Below are positions 9,858 through 21,076 of a stretch of DNA of 64,000 bases, piece after piece. The notes under the pieces were generated by a model, which ran no database searches, was not told where the DNA came from, and was given only the letters and a program-made list of their open reading frames with translations. The stretch's first letter is position 1; every line of letters starts with the position of its first letter. Both the position numbers and the translations under genes were made by a program. Source of the DNA: Entamoeba histolytica HM-1:IMSS (Eukaryota > Evosea > Mastigamoebida > Endamoebidae); NCBI RefSeq assembly GCF_000208925.1, contig NW_001914863.1, positions 121,931 through 185,930 of the forward strand. Direction: 5' to 3'.

Positions 9858-10373
9858 CAATTATATTCAACTTCTATTTTACCAAAAGAGTTCTTTAAGA
9901 TTGTATTTATATTATTAAAACCCCAAAACAATTTTGTCTTTTCCGTTTCTGTTGAAATCGGGTTATCAAAACTATCTTTCAATTCATCTTAAAATACATC
10001 GTTTTTCTTCGTTCTTTTCAATCATCATAAAACAAAATATTACCTTTGAATATTTTTTTCTATTTTTATTAAATTCAAATTTTTTATTATTTTATAACGA
10101 AACTATATTATTTTGTCTAATCATGTTTTTTGTCAACCGTTCTATTTTTGTTTCACTAACTTTAACGTTAATTATTTCTATTTTCAGAAATTCAATAAAA
10201 ATGTACTATTTATCCTTGGTTTCTTATACTATAAAGAATGGTTTGTTAGTTATTCAAATCATCTATAACACCATCTCTAAAACAAATAACCCAGTTCTTT
10301 TCACAAAAATATGAAACATTAAACCACAAGAAGAAAAATAAACAACTAAAAAAAAATATTTTTGTTATTGAAG

Positions 10374-10646
10374 ATGGAAAAGGTCAAAACAAAAAAGTTA
10401 TGTTTTAAAGACAAAGATAAAAAACCCAAGAAGCGAGACAACAAAGAAGATAAAGCTGAAGAAACAAAAGCACAAATGGAACAAAAGATGGTGTTACAAA
10501 AAAGAAGACTTGAAGAAACAAAGAAAGGAGAAAAAGGTTATCAAGAAAAGAGAAAAGAATTGAACGAACGATTATCTAAACAGACTGATATTAATGACTT
10601 ATTTAGAACAAATTGCTCATGGATTGAAAGGGTTGAACATTTATGA
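10374..10646 (+). CDS. Small highly charged protein, 90 aa
   Basis: The frame starts with the first ATG at 10374 (MEKVKTKKLCFKDKDKKPKK). The N-terminal half is lysine-rich, the middle is a charged helix (QKMVLQKRRLEETKKGEKGY), and the C-terminus reads LNERLSKQTDINDLFRTNCSWIERVEHL. The layout of a KKL-x-FK-type start, a charged helix and a terminal aromatic segment faintly resembles the nucleolar FAM32A family, but the match is too weak to name it. Its stop is 86 bp from the end of the convergent EMC4 gene. Confidence 0.6.
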   Translation: MEKVKTKKLCFKDKDKKPKKRDNKEDKAEETKAQMEQKMVLQKRRLEETKKGEKGYQEKRKELNERLSKQTDINDLFRTNCSWIERVEHL

Positions 10647-10732
10647 CTTTGTTCCATATTATTTTAAACACCAATCTCATTTAAAAATTAACACCTTTTC
10701 ATTTTAAAATAAATCACAAACAATGTGTTTAA

Positions 10733-11190
10733 TTAAATTATTATTTCTTGAACAATCTAATATAGTTAAAAAAAATATTATAACTTTAGGCGTAACTGAA
10801 TGAATAACAAGACAAAATGAAAAGAAAGAAACAAACCATTCGTTGTGATAATGATGGGAGAAAATCTGAGTCTCGGTTTGGTAAAATTCCCATTTTACTA
10901 AATTTGTAAACTGCAATTCCAAGTATGCCACAACATGCAATCAAATAAACTACTTTAAGAATTAATATAGTACTTTTATCAATGCTCGTATACTTTTTAA
11001 ATACTTCATTAACATTTGAAAGTGAGTTAACGAAATTATTAATTAAAGTTGCAGTAAACATAAGATTAATATAACTTACTGAAGAACCAGTTAACCATGC
11101 CATTAACAACATTGGAATGTTTGAAGTAACTGGTCCAAGTGCTGTTGAAAATGCTTGTTTAATTTTCATTTGCAATTGTTGTTTGTTCAT
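10733..11190 (-). CDS. EMC4: ER membrane protein complex subunit 4 (EMC4)
   Basis: EMC4 is a subunit of the ER membrane complex that inserts tail-anchored and multipass proteins. The exons are 11190-10837 and 10756-10733, across an 80-nt intron (10836-10757, GTTTGT to ATATTAG). The first exon matches the family: a helix ending ALGPVTSNIPMLLMAW, two transmembrane segments, then AVYKFSKMGILPNRDSDFL, the EMC4 signature (MGLLPTHASDWL in animals). The spliced last exon gives SQRMIVQEIII, which parallels the animal C-terminus ending in PERMEFSGGGLLL. Unspliced reading would instead add a spurious hydrophobic tail. The ATG at 11190 (MNKQQLQMKIKQAF) is the first usable start, so the N-terminal cytosolic part is shorter than in animals and an undetected upstream exon is possible. 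Confidence 0.88.
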
Positions 11191-14100
11191 CACTTCAATT
11201 CCAATTGAGAAGAACAAAAATTCCACAAAAAAAAAAAGAAAAATAAAAAAACTAAAAAAGAAAATAAAATGAGATTTAATTAAATTAACTCTAGTTCAAA
11301 TAAAATCAGTGTTAATAATAGACGTTTATAAGGAGATGTCAACAACAAAAAGACTATCTCACTCTTTTTGTTTTCTTCATTTTATTTTAAAAAGTTTATT
11401 TCATTTAATTTGTACGAAATTTTTTTGGAACTCTATGTACAAAATGTTAAATCTTTTAGATGTTAAAATATTACGTTCTAGTTTATAGCAATTTACTGTA
11501 ACAACACAAAATATTATATCATTTTTATAAACAAGAATAAACAAAAAATTAGAGGGTAATTGATGTACTGTAAACAGTCATTAACAGAAATGAAATACAC
11601 TAACACAATTGTCAAATATCAGTGTTATAATTTATAATATTATATGACTAATATAACCAAAATACTGATTTAAGGAATGTTAATGTCTTGTTGAAATAAA
11701 AATAAGAATTAAGAAAATTATTTATTGCAAACCACTACAACAAGAGAACAATGAATGAATTAAATACTACAACAACAATAATAAAATTTAAAAGGTTAAA
11801 AAAGAAGAAAAAGGACTTTGAATCATTTATATAAATATGAGTTTCATTGATTTTCAAATTGACATATTTCCAATTTTTATTTCATTCTGAATATTCGATA
11901 TTAATTATTATATGTTTGTTATTCTTTATTTTTTTGACAAAATATTGATGTATTTTTATTCAAATCATCAGTGTTTCAATCAAATATTCCATTTTCGATT
12001 TTTCTATCTGTCTTTTATTTTATTTTGTTGATTTGATGTGTTTGTCTGATATTCATCTCATTGTTCATAATATCTACTCTCTAAATAATCATTATATTGT
12101 ATTTCACTTTCTTTTTTATTCTTCTTAAATTTTGGTTTATTTTTATTAATTTCTTCTTCTAATTTCTTGATTTTATCTTCCATATTCATTTCTTCGATAT
12201 AAATAATTTTCTCTATTATTTTATTCATTATTTTGTTAATGATTCATCATTACATTTCATTATGATTCTTTCCATTTTATTCAATACAGACTTTATTTTG
12301 TTTAATGTTTCTTGTTATGTCTATCATTAATCTTTTTCTTCTGATTATTTCATCCATCTTATCAAATATTCATTCTCCTCATTTAATAGTTTAGTCATAT
12401 GTTTCATTCACAAATAATTCATAAACAATATAATAGAAACTAAATAATAATGATAAATGGTAATAATTTCATCAAATGAATGATGAACATTTTGAAGTAT
12501 TTCTACTACTTCTTTAAATAATTTTTATTCATGTTTAATAACTCATTCATTTTAATTTAAATTGATGAATTTCAATTCAGAATACAAAACAATATTTCAA
12601 TATATGTTAATAACACATCAAACAACGAATATTTTATTAACAATATACTTTAACAAACAACAATTTTAATAAAATACAAAATAATCAAATAACATAATGA
12701 TAAATATCTATAATTTTTATCAACAAATAATTATTATTTTTATTACACAATCCATTTAATCATTCTTAACATCATATTTTACATTTTGAACAATTAAATC
12801 ATTCTAAACATTCATTTATTAATCTATTCTTTGTTATTTCTTTTTCTTTTCTTTCCATATTTTTATTTCTTTATATCATCATTTTTCAATTTAATTCATA
12901 TTGTCTTATTTTCATTTCATTTTCATTCTTTAATACTCTATATTTCATATTTATATTATTTTTATCATTCATATTCTATTTACACTATTTTTACATTCAT
13001 TTTCATATCTTATTTCACTTTTATTCACATTTTCAAAATATTTTATTTAAGCATCATAATTTATTATTTTAATCTAATTGACACAGACTCTGTTGTCTAT
13101 TCAAGAATAAATTCATATTTTCATTTCTTTACAATAATAATACTCAATATCCATGGCAACAGCATTTGTTATGTTCTTCATTGAATAAAAATTTATTAAA
13201 ATAAAACAAAAGAGTATAATGTAATAGTCATATGTATTTATATAATAAATAGTGTGTTATTAATGATAAAAATAATCGTAATAAATGTTAGAATATTCAC
13301 AATGTTATTTAAGTGGTTATTATTAAAAGTGTGTTATTCAAATGATAATGTGTATTGGATGAAATAAAATTTATACAACAGCTATATTTCATTAACAATA
13401 TAATTCTATTTCAAAGTTATTAATATATATGTTCATAGAGGTGTTATTTACAAATTACTCGTATTGATAAAAATCCTCAATGTGTCTAATAATACATAAA
13501 GCATAAAAGAAACAAACATAAGTATAAAACTCAATTATATAAGATATAACTATTAAAGTACTGTAACTTCAAAAAATACTGAATATAGTAGAGTAAATAA
13601 ACTAAAAAAGAAATAATAACAATTGATCATTAGTAATCGATAAACAATACGAAATCAAATAAAATAGCTTTAATATAAAAAGAATGTTAAGTCTATTCAT
13701 TGACAAGAGCCGTTGGTTTAATTTTGTATTAGTTTAAAAAAGAATATAATATCTAAATTATCAACTAAAAATACAATAATATAATGAACAAAAAACAAGT
13801 AAATAATATGAAGAAATTTAAGAAATAATTAAATTATAAAAGCACAACAGCTATAACAATAAAACTCATTTATTATACAAACACACCATACTGATACTAA
13901 ACATATTACCAATATTTGAAGAGATTATAAAATAAAAATAGAATGAAATGATTATACAACAGTTCAATAAAAAGATAATAGATGATAAATTAAAATATTC
14001 TAATACATAATCTAGTATTATTCATCATAAAAAGTTTGTATAAAAGAAAAGAGGAATGAAATATAACTTACAACAACAATGAAATATGCACAAACTGGTA

Positions 14101-15484
14101 TTAAAAAATTAAACCAAATAAAAATGTTTTAATTTGAACAACAACACTAATTATATTTGTACTTATATAAGTAGTTTTGATATGACTTAATAAGAATACA
14201 AATATGGTTTGAAAATAAAATACTCAGATATTTAATACAGTAATATTAAAAATAATAAAAATAAAGTGAAATGTTACTTATCAGTAATTAAAAGTTTTAG
14301 AATCAGTTGAATGTCATTAAATAAATGAACTAAATTAAAAAATTTCACAAATGACTTTATGTTAGATTTATAATTAAATTAATGTTTTATGAATTGCCCA
14401 TTTATTCATACAATTATCTTTACAGAAGAAATAACGAAATTAGTAACAGTACTTGTTTACTTGAACCTTATATAAGAGAAGTATTATTGGACATTACTTA
14501 ATCTAACAAACAAAACAACATTTACATCAAAACAATATACAAAATTAATTTAATAAATTATTATATATAGAACTACTACAAATATAAATGACTTATGAGA
14601 TAGGATGGACAATAAAAATTCAATGTATGAGCTATAAAATTTAAAGAGTATAACCCAATATTATAGTTGTTTGCATATTAAAGGATAAAAAGAAACAACA
14701 TATTCTTTTTATTAAAGCTTCAACATAAAACTCAATAACAATATGGTTCAAAACTCTGACTAATTTATATACTACAGTCATATATTATAACGAAGGTTTG
14801 TTTATATACTAACATTGAAAAAAAGACACTTTTCTAAACAAGAAGAGAAGTTCCTTTCGGGTGACTGGTGAATTAAGAGTAGTACATGAATCGACAGAAT
14901 AAGAAAAATTAACAAAGAAAAAAAAAACAAAAAGCGTTTTGAATTTGCTGTATTCTTTTTATTATTTACAAAAAAATTAACGTATTCTCATAACCGTTTG
15001 ACAACTTGCGACAAAAATATAAACAAATTCCAGAAAGAACATTATAATAAATATAAAAAGTCATTGACATTTATTGGATTAAAAGTTTGGTTGATATTTT
15101 ATTTGTTAGAATAATAATTTATTACTTTTTATATGAGTTTATTATTGAATCTTCAAAACCTTTGTGAGGATAAGATAAAGTAATGATATTCAAAGGATTA
15201 ATGATAGTTATTGGTCAACAAAAGCAATACTTCTAAAAAGAGACATAATAAAAGAAGTACTTTTTGAAGAGGAATAATAGATTTAAAATAGAAAGATACA
15301 AATAATTTCTGATTAATTTTTACTAACAAATTTCTAAATATTTTGCTTTATTTAAATATTAGCGAATTAAAAATAAAATTACAAAAAATTTTGAAAAAAA
15401 TCTTTAAAAATTATAAAATAATAATAAAAAACATGCTTAAATCAACTGTATAAATTAATGTTTAATTGATTTTTATGATAAATC
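11191..15484. other. Long gene-poor AT-rich region
   Basis: About 4.3 kb has no intact gene. The part from ~11.85 to 13.2 kb is purine-rich on the minus strand and reads like a broken coiled-coil gene (separate entry). From 13.2 to 15.4 kb I see only AT-rich spacer. A slightly less AT-rich patch near 14840-14905 (TTCCTTTCGGGTGACTGG) has no recognisable RNA fold or gene. Confidence 0.6.
11850..13190 (-). pseudogene. Decayed Lys/Glu/Asn-rich coiled-coil gene (probable)
   Basis: Read on the minus strand, this stretch starts near 13182 with MKNITNAVAMDIEYYYCKEM. It continues in changing frames through segments such as RVLKNENEMKIRQYELN, MERKEKEITKNRLINE, MEDKIKKLEEEINKNKPKF and KKNKKESEIQYNDYLES, separated by stops and frame changes. 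The strong purine bias on one strand over 1.3 kb and the coiled-coil composition suggest a former gene. The style resembles the coiled-coil half of the TLDc protein at 19 kb, but no TLDc domain remnant is clear. This is inference from composition, not from a family match. Confidence 0.4.
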
Positions 15485-16534
15485 TTAGGACAAGTCAAAA
15501 TAGGGATTTTTAGAGACAATTTTATGTCTAATAATTGGTGAACAATTAGAACCTCTCATTATTAATGACTTTTCTTTTTTATTGTAATAACAACCATTTC
15601 TCATATCAAAACAAAACATTTGATCACAATTAGCAACCGTAATATTTAATGAGTTAAATTGACCGCTATAATATAAATAATTTAATAATGACTGATCATA
15701 TCCCCATATATTAACTCTTTGGTAATTAAAATGAGAAGTAAATATTTGAAGTAAACGAAGAACATGTTCAGTTCCACCAAAAATTGTTCCTGAATTTATA
15801 ATTTTAGTTTTATTTGCTGCATATAATTCTGCAACTTCTTTATTAATACTTTTTTGCATCCATATTTTTGTTATCTTCAATGCTAGAGAAGCACATTTTA
15901 TATCACCCTTATTAGTTCTAGAACACTCGTTGCTTAAATATAATTGTTTATCTGAAAAGGTAGAAAATCCGTCTTCAAAGAAAAACACATCTCTAAGATC
16001 TGCAACAAACACCCTATCATATTTTTCTTTGTTTTCTTCAAGGTATTTTTGTATTACAAAATATCTAAGAACAGCTCCATTATATAATGAATCGACTTTT
16101 ACTGGAATAACATCTACTCCTTTTGATTTCATTAAGGAAGTGAAGTTGACTTCTGGAACTTCTCCACCTAACATCAAAACCTTTTTAGCATTTGGAATTC
16201 CATGCTGATTTAGTGAAAGTGCTTTCATAGTAGTATGTTTTTGTTTAAACCATTTTTGTTTATCTGAAAAATATACTCCATAAATTAATAAGTCTCTCTG
16301 ATTGTTGGGTTTATATTTAAAAAGTTTTCCACATTCTCCATCATAGTTAAAATGAGATAAGTCAAATATTTCGTCTTTATATGTTGTTTTAATCTCAGGC
16401 ATTGTCATTATTCTTTTATGTAATTGAATGACTCTTTTTGGTTGTCTAATAATCATATAAGCAATGTTTACAATAACGATTAAGGAAAAAATGGACATTC
16501 CCACAATATAAATGACTGACATTTTTATCCGCAT
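15485..16534 (-). CDS. Type II membrane protein, glycosyltransferase-like
   Basis: This 349-residue protein starts with ATG at 16534. Residues ~5-28 are one hydrophobic segment (VIYIVGMSIFSLIVIVNIAYM) after a short basic N-terminus, the layout of Golgi type II enzymes. The luminal part has VFVADLRDVFFFEDGF, which resembles the D-x-R-D-x-x-F nucleotide-sugar motif of several eukaryotic glycosyltransferase families. Further on come NSGTIFGGTEHVLRLL and WGYDQSLLNYLYY, matching the later N-S-G and D-Q motifs of those enzymes. Cysteines near the C-terminus (CDQMFC, GCYY, NCSP) could form luminal disulphides. It is likely a Golgi glycosyltransferase of unknown sugar specificity. It stands alone between two long spacers. 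Confidence 0.7.
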   Translation of the reverse strand: MRIKMSVIYIVGMSIFSLIVIVNIAYMIIRQPKRVIQLHKRIMTMPEIKTTYKDEIFDLSHFNYDGECGKLFKYKPNNQRDLLIYGVYFSDKQKWFKQKHTTMKALSLNQHGIPNAKKVLMLGGEVPEVNFTSLMKSKGVDVIPVKVDSLYNGAVLRYFVIQKYLEENKEKYDRVFVADLRDVFFFEDGFSTFSDKQLYLSNECSRTNKGDIKCASLALKITKIWMQKSINKEVAELYAANKTKIINSGTIFGGTEHVLRLLQIFTSHFNYQRVNIWGYDQSLLNYLYYSGQFNSLNITVANCDQMFCFDMRNGCYYNKKEKSLIMRGSNCSPIIRHKIVSKNPYFDLS

Positions 16535-18887
16535 TGATTATATTCTTTTAAAGAATAAGATTTGTTGCAACCGTTTATATAATAAGGAAGGGTTTTTGGA
16601 AGTAATATCTCTTAAAAGTTGTTCCTAAGATAAATACTGAAATTTTATTTTTTTTTATTAAACATTGTTTACAAAACAATTCAAGTTACAAAATTTAATT
16701 ATATTATTTGCTGTATTGAAACAAGTTTAAATAATAAAATACAGTATCATGTGAATGAGAACAATACTATTAAAAATCATTCCTATCTTCTGTCTAGTTT
16801 CAATAGAATCTTTTCTTCTTTCATCAAAATTTTATGTATGATTGTGTATTTGTATTAATTCTATTCCTTGGGACCAAAAAAATCTTATAAATATTCTGAA
16901 TATTTTTGTCCTTTTTCTTTGTTTATGGATAAAACAGGAAATTGAATGAATATCAATTAGAATATTTGAACATTATTAAAGAAAATATTCTAAATACTAT
17001 TTTTGTATATTTTATTAATAAAATAAGTTTCTCAGAGTCATGTTCAATAATTATTAAAAATATGTTTTTGAGAAATATTCTTTAAAAAATGAAGAAAATT
17101 CTTTATTTATCTTTTTGTTACCAAAAAATATTATTGAAATGATTTCTATACATACACATTTCTCATTCTACTCTCCATTATAATTAAATAAAGCTAATGT
17201 GTTTTTAATCTTTTTATATATTTATTAATCAAAACAATGACTATTCAATTTTTTTGTTATTTGATTCAATTTTGCCATGAGCAAAATTATTTTGAATTAG
17301 CATGAAAGGTATATATCAAATTAATTATTATGCATTGAACTAATCACATAACCAACAAAACACACCACAAAATCTTTTTATTAAAAATATGGAAATATAA
17401 AATCAATATTTTGTAATTTTGGTTTGTTAGTTATTTTTTGTTAGCAATTGAGCAATAAATATCCTTCACTTAATCACTAACTAGACGTGTGTTAATATAT
17501 ATTAATAATAACTAAAATCCACATGTTTTATACGAAAACTCACTGAGAAAAAGCAAAGTAATATTTCTGTAATTATTTTCTGTTTGAATATTGATCATAT
17601 AAATAAACATATTCTTAAAAATAAAAAAGTCTACAACCCAATTATTCTAAATCATTCCTAATTTATTGTAAAGATAAAGAAGTTAAAAATAAATAAAAGT
17701 TCTGTATAAAATTAACTAAAAATCTGAAAAATGATTTGTTTAATTTTATAAAAATATCTAAATGTCTAGTTAGTCAATAATGGCTGTATTGTTTATTATA
17801 AATTAACTGGTTTTTACAAGAAAATTATTAAAAAGAACATAATAATTGTAATTAATTGTTACTACGTTTTAATAAAACCAATTATAAATATTATTGTTAT
17901 TTGAATAATCTTTATCATTACTATCCTTATTTAAGTTCATCATTAAATAATGCCACTATAAACATCTATTTTATTGTATCTTTTACAGATAGTTAATATA
18001 AAAAACTATTATAACAAATTTAGTCAATGTATTAGTCGTTGAAATTCTTGTTTTAGTAGAACATAAACAGTTATTTGATTTTAATAGAAAGATGTATCAA
18101 CCATCCTTTAAAAAACATAATCATATTAATTTAAAAATGACATTATCCAATAGCCATTCTATTTCTTGACTAATTGATATTTTTGTGTAGTTCTAAGTTT
18201 TTTGTTCAAGGAAATTATCAATATATTAATAGTCAATCTGATTTTGTTATTTTTGTTTTTTTGTTCAATTTTTATTGTAGATTATTCTTTTTTGTTAATT
18301 AATAAATCATTCATTTTTTGTAAATATAGTACCATTACATAATACTACGTTTTTCATCATTACACCAACTTTTTACATAGTTTTAAGCTAATTTTACTAT
18401 AATTGTAATGACTATAATATTGTAATGATATGTAATGTATTAAATAAATTATTAGTAATATCCAAAGATTATTTCTAAATATATTCATTGTTTAAATGTG
18501 TTTATTTCTAGAGAAAATTTAATGAATGTTGTGACTAGAATTTAATAACCATTAAATGGAACTCTTGTTACTTAACTTTTAATAATAATTGTTGTATTTT
18601 ATTGATATGAAATGAGTATTATTAAGTTGTAGATAAGTTATATGTTATTACAATACCAATTTTGTGAATAATCTCTTATTTCTACTATTACCTTTCTATT
18701 TATACTTTGAATATATTCACAACATCATATACTTTAATTGTTCATAAAATGATTTAAATTTATTCATTATTTATTCATATGATTATGTGGTTAGATTGAA
18801 TTAATTCATTTTGTTGTGTAGTTCTGAAAATTGAAATAGTTTGAAAAGAATATATCAACTTAGTTAAATAATAAGTCAATTAGTGTG
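16535..18887. other. AT-rich intergenic region, nothing recognised
   Basis: This 2.35 kb spacer lies between the glycosyltransferase-like gene and the TLDc gene. A plus-strand frame near 16780-16950 runs ~55 codons with a single stop, but no domain or start is recognisable. No repeats, RNA genes or transposon ends were identified by eye. Confidence 0.6.
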
Positions 18888-19677
18888 TTAAAAACATTGA
18901 TAAACAAGAACACGAATTGGTGTAAAACCAAGTGTTGTTGTAAATGACATATTTTTATCAACATCATCATAGTCTTTATTGAAATCATCCCATGNNNNNN
19001 NNNNNNNNNNNNNNNNNNNNNNNNNNNNNNNNNNNNNNNNNNNNNNNNNNNNNNNNNNNNNNNNNNNNNNNNNNNNNNNNNNNNNNNNNNNNNNCAATAA
19101 ACACCTCTTTCTTTTGATAACACCCATAATTTTGATACCCATCTTTCATTATTGAATATACAAAAAAATTATTGTCATTAGTCCAATTCATATCACTACT
19201 TATAATTTTAATTGGAACAGTATGAAATGATCCAAAAATATCATTATTTTTTGTTATAACCATTCCTAATATATTCTTTCTTCCATAAACAGTTGATTGA
19301 AATGTACGTTGGTTAAATCCCATTGTATCACTATCATAAAGCATTTCAAATGTTTCACAATTTGTCCATGACTTTATTGAAAATAATGGTGTTTTATTGG
19401 AATTCATTTTAACAATTTCTTTCATTTGTTTCTTTTTGTTCTCTTCTATCATTTCAATCTCTCGTTTTTCTTCTTTCACTGCATCAATTTCATTATTAAC
19501 ATTCCCTAATTCTTCTTTTAACTCTTTTTCTCTTCTATTTAATATTTCAATCCGTTCTTTCATCCTCACTATTTGTTTGTTAATACTCTTAATCTTTATC
19601 ATTATTTTTTCTTCTTCTATCTCTTTAGACTCTTCCCATGTTCCTTCACTTTCTAATATCTTATTTTCTTCATCCAT
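18888..19677 (-). CDS. TLDc-domain protein interrupted by assembly gap
   Basis: The frame starts with ATG at 19677. Residues ~1-90 are a charged coiled coil (IKSINKQIVRMKERIEILNR, KEEKREIEMIEENKKKQ). A TLDc domain follows: FEMLYDSDTMGFNQRTF, YGRKNILGMVITKNNDIFG and NNFFVYSIMKDG. The 100-N run then removes part of the domain. Beyond it another frame continues with WDDFNKDYDDVDKNMSF and ends TTLGFTPIRVLVYQCF, the expected C-terminus of Entamoeba TLDc proteins. The two sides are in different frames only if the gap is taken as exactly 100 nt, so its true size is unknown. TLDc domains are linked to V-ATPase regulation and oxidative-stress responses in other eukaryotes; the role here is unknown. 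Confidence 0.8.
18995..19094. other. Assembly gap (100 N)
   Basis: Exactly 100 N lie inside the TLDc gene. The round length and the frame mismatch on either side suggest a placeholder rather than a measured gap. Confidence 0.98.
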
Positions 19678-20385
19678 TTTTTCTGCAGTGTATTAAGTTC
19701 TCTCCTTTTTAAGTCTTATTTATTCTCGCTCACTTTTCTTTTCTTTTCACTTTTCTTTTCACTTTCTCATTTATCATTACTTTTATGTAACTCATTAAAT
19801 CACTTTCAAATAATATCAACATGAACGATCAAACTATTACCTAACATTTCATAATGCAGTTTTATAAAACACATGTTGTTTTTATCCACAAAAACTAACA
19901 GAAATTAATTTTCTCTTTATAACCATGATGACTTTATCAAATATAATAATTCTCATCCTTAACATTGTACTTTTACTAACCCATAATAAAATTAATTTCC
20001 AAAGTAGTAATGTCAAAACTCTTTTTTTGTTAGTTACCGATTTTCTGAACATCAAACTCTTAAGATACAAATAACTTTTATTTTTAACCTATTAACTATT
20101 AACTTTGATCTTTTTATAATAAGAATAAAACTAAACAATTTTTGAGATACGAAATGAAGTGTTTGAGCCATAAAGAATAAACCTTATGACTTAGTATTAA
20201 GTCTTTTATTATTTCTCTTAATTTGTTTGTAAAAGTGTTAAAGTAAATTATTTAATCTCTTACCCCAAATAAATAATAGTCAAAAGCTTAAAATGAGTAA
20301 AAGTACAATGAAGTATTTTAAAATAAAACATTTTAGGAGTAAGTTAAATAAAAAGTGTCACAAACAAATCAATCAACTAAAGTCA
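19678..20385. other. Intergenic region, nothing recognised
   Basis: This 0.7 kb AT-rich spacer between the TLDc start and the SF3B4 stop contains CACTTTTCTTTTC-type pyrimidine repeats near 19730-19770, upstream of the TLDc gene. No gene or RNA was identified. Confidence 0.55.
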
Positions 20386-20985
20386 CTACTTTCCACGAGC
20401 TAATAACCTTTCAGAAGCATCTCCATACCTTTCTCCTTTTTTATTTTTAAAGGCATATTCAACACTAATTTGTTTACCACCCATCATTTGCCCATTCATA
20501 TTTGCAATGGCTTTATCAGACGCATCAAAATTATCATAACTTATAAATGCAAAGTTTTTTCCTGTTTTTTCATTTTTTTCAATTTTCACTGAAGAAATAA
20601 TATTACCAAAGTTTCTAAATGCATCACTCAATGCAATTTCACTTACACTATCATCAATACCACTGACAAATAAATTTGCCCCAATGTCTACAGATTTCTT
20701 TAATTGAATATTTCTACTAAATTTTACTTGTTTGCCATATAACTTAATATTATCTCCAAATACTTTTACAGCATAATCTGCGTCGTAGTCATGTTGAAAT
20801 TCAACATAAGCAACTCCTTTATGTTGATTTGAGATTCGATCTCTTGGAATAGAGATATTAACAACAGGCCCTGCTTGAATCATTAACTCATATAATAATT
20901 GTTCATCAACTTTTTCGTCAAGGTCACTACAATACACTATAGCTTCAAAATTTTTGATATTAGGCATTCCTCCATAAGAACCCAT
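20386..20985 (-). CDS. SF3B4: Splicing factor 3B subunit 4 (SF3B4/SAP49/Hsh49)
   Basis: SF3B4 is the RNA-recognition subunit of the U2 snRNP SF3b complex, which helps anchor U2 at the branch point. The ATG at 20985 gives 199 residues with two RRM domains. RRM1 (~13-90) includes YCSDLDEKVDEQLLYELMIQ, AGPVVNISIPRDR and KGVAYVEFQHDYDADYAV. RRM2 (~100-180) includes DIGANLFVSGID and NFAFISYDNFDASDKAI. The tail GERYGDASERLLARGK is the diagnostic SF3B4 end of the RRM region (GERHGSAAERLLA in humans). The protein stops there, without the long proline-rich C-terminus of animals, as in yeast Hsh49. Its start lies 91 bp beyond the end of the upstream helicase gene on the same strand. Confidence 0.95.
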   Translation of the reverse strand: MGSYGGMPNIKNFEAIVYCSDLDEKVDEQLLYELMIQAGPVVNISIPRDRISNQHKGVAYVEFQHDYDADYAVKVFGDNIKLYGKQVKFSRNIQLKKSVDIGANLFVSGIDDSVSEIALSDAFRNFGNIISSVKIEKNEKTGKNFAFISYDNFDASDKAIANMNGQMMGGKQISVEYAFKNKKGERYGDASERLLARGK

Positions 20986-21076
20986 TTTTTTTATTTCTTT
21001 TAAGATTATTCCCACCTTTTCAATAAAAAACTATAAGTAATTAAATTCTAAATTATTTAGTTACAATAATTGTTTT

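Noticed and set aside
9934..10314. 126-codon open frame upstream of the small charged gene
   Set aside because: Almost entirely F, I, L, S, N and Y codons with no domain; it looks like AT-rich noise, although a membrane peptide cannot be excluded.
12831..13184. 117-codon plus-strand frame
   Set aside because: It is the pyrimidine-rich complement of the purine-biased, coding-like minus strand; F/Y/S/I composition only.
14840..14905. Slightly GC-richer patch that might be an RNA gene
   Set aside because: No recognisable fold, conserved box or flanking signals.
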